Assembly (NCBI RefSeq): GCF_025148125.1
Contig: NZ_CP102267.1
Coordinates: 311,501 to 375,500, forward strand
Length of the DNA: 64,000 bases
Reading direction: 5' to 3'
From: Blautia wexlerae DSM 19850
Lineage (GTDB): Bacteria > Bacillota > Clostridia > Lachnospirales > Lachnospiraceae
The translations under genes were made by a program, and so were the position numbers. Of this stretch, positions 63,670 to 64,000 are shown in pieces; position 1 is the stretch's first letter; every line of letters starts with the position of its first letter. Under the pieces are notes generated by a model. The model was not told where the DNA came from, did not search any database, and saw nothing but the letters and a program-made list of their open reading frames with translations.

Positions 63670-64000
63670 ATGATAGAAGTAATCTATAAGGACGAATCTC
63701 AGGAAGGACAAAATGGTGAGGAACCGTTTGGATTACCCAGAAATATACGCCAGATCGGCCTGGCAGCCGAAGATTACAGGATTTATATGGAGGACTATGT
63801 GTACACATTTCTGGTAAGACTTGCCAGAACGGAAGACTCTCTGGGAGAAGCAAAAACCAGAGTGGCAGTTCTTACAGGAAATCTTAAATGGCGTTCTCAG
63901 ACAGCTTATCTGTTTATCAAAGGTGCTATTATAGCGGAGGAGATGGAGGCAGCACCTGATCATATCGATTTTTCGGAAAATCAATGGAAGCAGATACAGG
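63670..64000 (+). CDS. Conserved Lachnospiraceae protein, N-terminal part
   Basis: The gene starts with ATG 63670 (GGGGTGATG upstream) and runs off the window after 110 codons. It begins MIEVIYKDES and contains LPRNIRQIGL, YMEDYVYTFLVRLAR and RVAVLTGNLKW...YLFIKGAI. I recall this pattern in uncharacterised proteins of the family, some with a C-terminal LysM domain, which cannot be checked here. No signal peptide. Confidence 0.55.
   Translation, partial: MIEVIYKDESQEGQNGEEPFGLPRNIRQIGLAAEDYRIYMEDYVYTFLVRLARTEDSLGEAKTRVAVLTGNLKWRSQTAYLFIKGAIIAEEMEAAPDHIDFSENQWKQIQ

Overview
The window looks like chromosomal DNA of an anaerobic, endospore-lineage Firmicute of the family Lachnospiraceae, probably close to Blautia. 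The evidence is a moderate GC content (low 40s by eye), strong AGGAGG ribosome-binding sites, a large Bacillus-type SRP RNA with an Alu domain, the sporulation-lineage genes spoVG and yyaC, the Firmicute type of galT, paired glgC/glgD, an anaerobic NrdG-type activase, a bile salt hydrolase, and several Lachnospiraceae-restricted proteins (DUF5702, TSCPD, DUF6128-like, a C39-like membrane protein). No rRNA, CRISPR array, prophage or transposase gene was seen. Layout: 1-6970 holds the start of a GDSL-type hydrolase gene (minus strand) behind a FadR-type operator, then a complete F1Fo ATP synthase operon (atpBEFHAGDC, no atpI) with a hairpin-rich spacer between atpB and atpE. 7011-9622 carries two minus-strand accessory genes: an AlbA/Schlafen-type ATPase with an internal tandem repeat, and a choloylglycine hydrolase. 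9973-19635 is a Gram-positive Tad/Flp type IVc pilus cluster: two A24 prepilin peptidases, TadZ, TadA, TadB, TadC, Flp1-type pilin, a DUF5702 protein, two TadE-like pseudopilins and an FHA protein. It is followed by a rhomboid protease and a convergent soluble histidine kinase. 21141-31485 is mixed housekeeping: HIT protein, ECF-like sigma factor, murG, a beta-CASP hydrolase, TSCPD protein, mtnN, a methyltransferase and a large surface protein. 31699-39838 holds galT, a secreted InlB-repeat/SGNH protein, asnS and an SbcD/YhaO plus YhaN pair. 40002-45348, on the minus strand, holds prs, a DnaC-type helicase loader, a DnaD protein and murC, with a dense DnaA-box cluster between dnaD and murC. 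45742-54154 holds glgC-glgD, spoVG, a 3D-domain wall hydrolase, nrdG, tRNA-Pro, tadA (tRNA deaminase) and a MATE exporter. 54287-64000 holds SRP RNA, a 6-phosphofructokinase, dnaX-ybaB-recR, a LacI regulator, a transaldolase plus split transketolase operon, yyaC and a partial conserved gene. Points that stand out: (1) a 143-bp non-coding element with terminal inverted repeats GTTACTGTTCAC, present twice in opposite orientation (26301-26443 and 57714-57856); the second copy is flanked by an 8-bp direct repeat TAAATATT, and shorter derivatives are scattered through intergenic regions. (2) A candidate stand-alone structured RNA at about 23824-24058 with its own promoter, a nested rod-like fold and a terminator. 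(3) A tandem hairpin repeat with compensatory stem changes in front of dnaD, next to a cluster of five TTATNCACA DnaA boxes. (4) A hairpin-rich atpB-atpE spacer. (5) A possibly phase-variable repeat in the AlbA-type ATPase gene. All calls come from reading the sequence; no database search was possible.
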